Positions 13,542 to 14,940 of a stretch of DNA of 14,940 nt are shown one piece after another. Under the pieces are notes generated by a model. The model saw only the letters and a program-made list of their open reading frames with translations, was not told the DNA's origin and searched no databases. Numbering within the stretch: the first letter of the stretch is position 1; each line of letters starts with the position of its first letter. Source of the stretch: Hyella sp964606015 (GTDB lineage Bacteria; Cyanobacteriota; Cyanobacteriia; Cyanobacteriales; Xenococcaceae); assembly GCA_964606015.1 (NCBI GenBank), contig CAZSEZ010000087.1:1-14940 (forward strand), given 5' to 3'. Made by a program: the position numbers and the translations under genes.

Positions 13542-14720
13542 ATGAAAATAGTTTGTGCCTCATCTGATCTCAAAAGCCAAATCGCCTTAGTGAGTAGAGT
13601 AGTTCCATCGCGACCTGAACCCTTAGTCTTAGGGAATATTTTGCTAGTAGCCGATGAAATTAATCAAAAAATCACCCTAACTGCTTTTGACGGTAGCTTA
13701 GGAATTGCGACAAGCTTTCAAGGAGAGGTACTAGAAGAAGGGATAGTTGCTTTGCCTGCTAAACTACTTAGCGATATTGTCTCGCGTATTGGTGAGCTAG
13801 AAATAACTCTTTACTGTGACACCGAAGCAGCAGATAACTTTGTAACCACCCTGACTGCTGGGTCTAGCAAACTGCAAATCAATGGCATGGATGGCTCAGA
13901 ATTTCCTGAGTTACCAACTGTCAACAACGCACACGCAATCAGCTTGCCTGTAGCGATCATTCAAGAAAGCCTCAAAAGTTGCTTATTTGCTGCCAGCACC
14001 GAACTATCAAAACAGGTTTTGACAGGAATTCATGTCGCAGGTAGTAACGAAGAAAATGTCCTCGAAGACAGCTGGTTAGAATTTGCAGCTACAGATAGCC
14101 ATCGCTTAGCAGTGGTTAGGGCTTTTTTAGAAGACGATACAGAGAATGCTTTATCTCCAGATATTTTGCCCAAACTAGAAAACCTAGGAGTAACTATTCC
14201 TGCCCGAGCCCTTAGAGAATTAGAAAAAATCATCGAGGGACAAGCCGAGATCAAAATGCGCTATGACGAGAGCCAAATAATCTTTGAGGCAGGGTCTAAA
14301 ATCCTCACTACTCTGAGACTTACAGGAGCTTATCCCCCCTATGAAAGATTAATTCCTGTTGACTTTATGCGCACTATAGTTTGCGATCGCAAAGACTTGA
14401 TTGGCAGCCTAGAACTAGTCTCAGTGTTGGCACAGAAAAATAATATTGTAAAATTCAGCATTAATAGCGGCAGTGAAGAACTTACTCTATCAGTGGATAC
14501 GCCTGATGTTGGTAATGCCAAGCAATCACTAGATGCTGAAGTGATCGGAGAAGATCTAGAAATTGCGTTCAATATTAAATACTTTATGGAAGGCTTGAAA
14601 GCAATCCCAGCTCAAGAAGTCAAAATCGAGCTAAATGAATGGAATCAACCTGTTATTCTCTCCCCTCTTAGCGGTCTAAAAGTTACTTACTTGGTCATGC
14701 CCGTACAGATTCGGGGTTAG
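13542..14720 (+). CDS. dnaN: DNA polymerase III beta subunit (sliding clamp)
   Basis: A 392-residue protein of full family length, forming a homodimeric ring that tethers DNA polymerase III and other clamp-binding proteins to DNA. The N-terminus MKIVCASSDLKSQIALVSRV, the VALPAKLLSDIVSRI helix, DGSEFPELP near residues 122-130, ATDSHRLAV near 183-191, GAYPPYERLIP and the C-terminal YLVMPVQIRG are conserved clamp landmarks across its three domains. The hydrophobic pocket that receives clamp-binding peptides uses the C-terminal MPVQI segment. dnaA is not adjacent, which is usual in cyanobacteria. Start ATG is unambiguous. Confidence 0.98.
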   Translation: MKIVCASSDLKSQIALVSRVVPSRPEPLVLGNILLVADEINQKITLTAFDGSLGIATSFQGEVLEEGIVALPAKLLSDIVSRIGELEITLYCDTEAADNFVTTLTAGSSKLQINGMDGSEFPELPTVNNAHAISLPVAIIQESLKSCLFAASTELSKQVLTGIHVAGSNEENVLEDSWLEFAATDSHRLAVVRAFLEDDTENALSPDILPKLENLGVTIPARALRELEKIIEGQAEIKMRYDESQIIFEAGSKILTTLRLTGAYPPYERLIPVDFMRTIVCDRKDLIGSLELVSVLAQKNNIVKFSINSGSEELTLSVDTPDVGNAKQSLDAEVIGEDLEIAFNIKYFMEGLKAIPAQEVKIELNEWNQPVILSPLSGLKVTYLVMPVQIRG

Positions 14721-14767
14721 TTCGTGAAGGGAAATCAGTAGTCAAAAGACAGAGTTGAAATTTTTGG

Positions 14768-14791
14768 AAAAAGGGCGTGATGATTACGCCC
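14768..14791 (-). terminator. Intrinsic terminator, downstream of petM
   Basis: GGGCGT (14773-14778) and ACGCCC (14786-14791) form a 6-bp GC-rich stem with a 7-nt loop. On the minus strand it is followed by TTTTT (14768-14772), a classic intrinsic terminator for petM transcription. Read in the dnaN direction there is no downstream T-tract, though the hairpin could still protect the dnaN mRNA end. Confidence 0.7.
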
Positions 14792-14826
14792 CAGAAACAT
14801 TAACTCAAACAATAAAAACTGCCCAA

Positions 14827-14850
14827 TGGTTAATGATAAATATTTAACCA
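14827..14850 (-). terminator. Second stem-loop directly after petM
   Basis: TGGTTAA (14827-14833) and TTAACCA (14844-14850) pair with a 10-nt loop, beginning 2 nt after the petM stop. On the minus strand TTTTT follows about 8 nt after the stem, so it may be a weaker first terminator or an mRNA-stabilising hairpin. Confidence 0.45.
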
Positions 14851-14852
14851 GC

Positions 14853-14940
14853 TTATTCAGCCTCGCCACCTTGGATCTTGAGAAGTAAAAAGCCCCAGGA
14901 TAAACCGACTAAAACAAGTACAGCACAAAGAATTGCACCG
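14853..14940 (-). CDS. petM: Cytochrome b6-f complex subunit PetM (partial, 3' end)
   Basis: Only the last 29 codons including the stop are in the window; the start lies beyond base 14940. On the minus strand the frame reads GAILCAVLVLVGLSWGFLLL followed by KIQGGEAE and TAA. One membrane helix followed by the LLKIQGGEAE tail is characteristic of PetM (subunit VII), a single-helix thylakoid protein of the cytochrome b6-f complex that links photosystems II and I. The full protein is normally about 35 residues, so only a few N-terminal residues are missing. It is convergent with dnaN. Confidence 0.9.
   Translation of the reverse strand, partial: GAILCAVLVLVGLSWGFLLLKIQGGEAE

Noticed and set aside
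1..14940. tRNA genes, CRISPR arrays, insertion sequences, prophage
   Set aside because: No T-arm-like GTTCGA blocks in the gaps, no regularly spaced repeats with unique spacers, no transposase or terminal inverted repeats; the GH24 protein has no phage neighbours.

Overview
The window is chromosomal DNA of a cyanobacterium, almost certainly a beta-cyanobacterium. The evidence is a high-light-inducible (Hlip) protein, the cytochrome b6-f subunit PetM, a Ycf66 protein, a CcaA-type carbonic anhydrase, a P-II protein with the Ser49 site, and 18 copies of the HIP1 palindrome GCGATCGC in 15 kb where chance predicts fewer than one. Genus is not resolved. I see no insertion sequence, prophage, CRISPR array or tRNA; it reads as ordinary core and lineage-specific genome.

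Layout. 1-246: a small Hlip gene with a candidate RpaB/HLR1 box upstream. 279-1897 (minus): an acidic protein with eight tandem repeats, then an orphan ABC-2 permease, possibly one transcript. 2102-2614 (minus): a secreted DM13-domain protein. About 2883-3266 (minus): the RNase P RNA gene rnpB, back to back with a HAD phosphatase (3303-4088, plus) in a very tight divergent arrangement. 4173-4997: a squalene/phytoene-synthase-like protein. 5081-5419: P-II (glnB). 5669-5887: a small conserved cyanobacterial protein. 5979-7124: a DUF1517 membrane protein. 7309-8202: beta-carbonic anhydrase. 8284-9201: an S66 LD-carboxypeptidase. 9252-9479: a bacterial-type ferredoxin. 9615-10445: a GH24 lysozyme-like protein whose stop codon overlaps that of the convergent ycf66 (10442-11428, minus). 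11805-13216 (minus): a two-gene unit of unknown function. 13542-14720: dnaN. 14853-14940 (minus): the 3' part of petM.

How the genes relate. Most neighbours are functionally unrelated, as is usual in cyanobacterial chromosomes. Loose themes are photosynthesis and stress (Hlip, PetM, Ycf66), carbon/nitrogen balance (CcaA, P-II), and the cell wall (LD-carboxypeptidase and the GH24 protein, separated by the ferredoxin). I found no convincing new multi-gene system. The parts that explain themselves least are the repeat protein with an antitoxin-like head, the unknown/DUF6915-like gene pair, and two enzymes that lack a residue normally expected in the active site. Several starts were revised from the longest open frame: 2614, 4173, 7309 and 13216. 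The start of the HAD gene remains uncertain.
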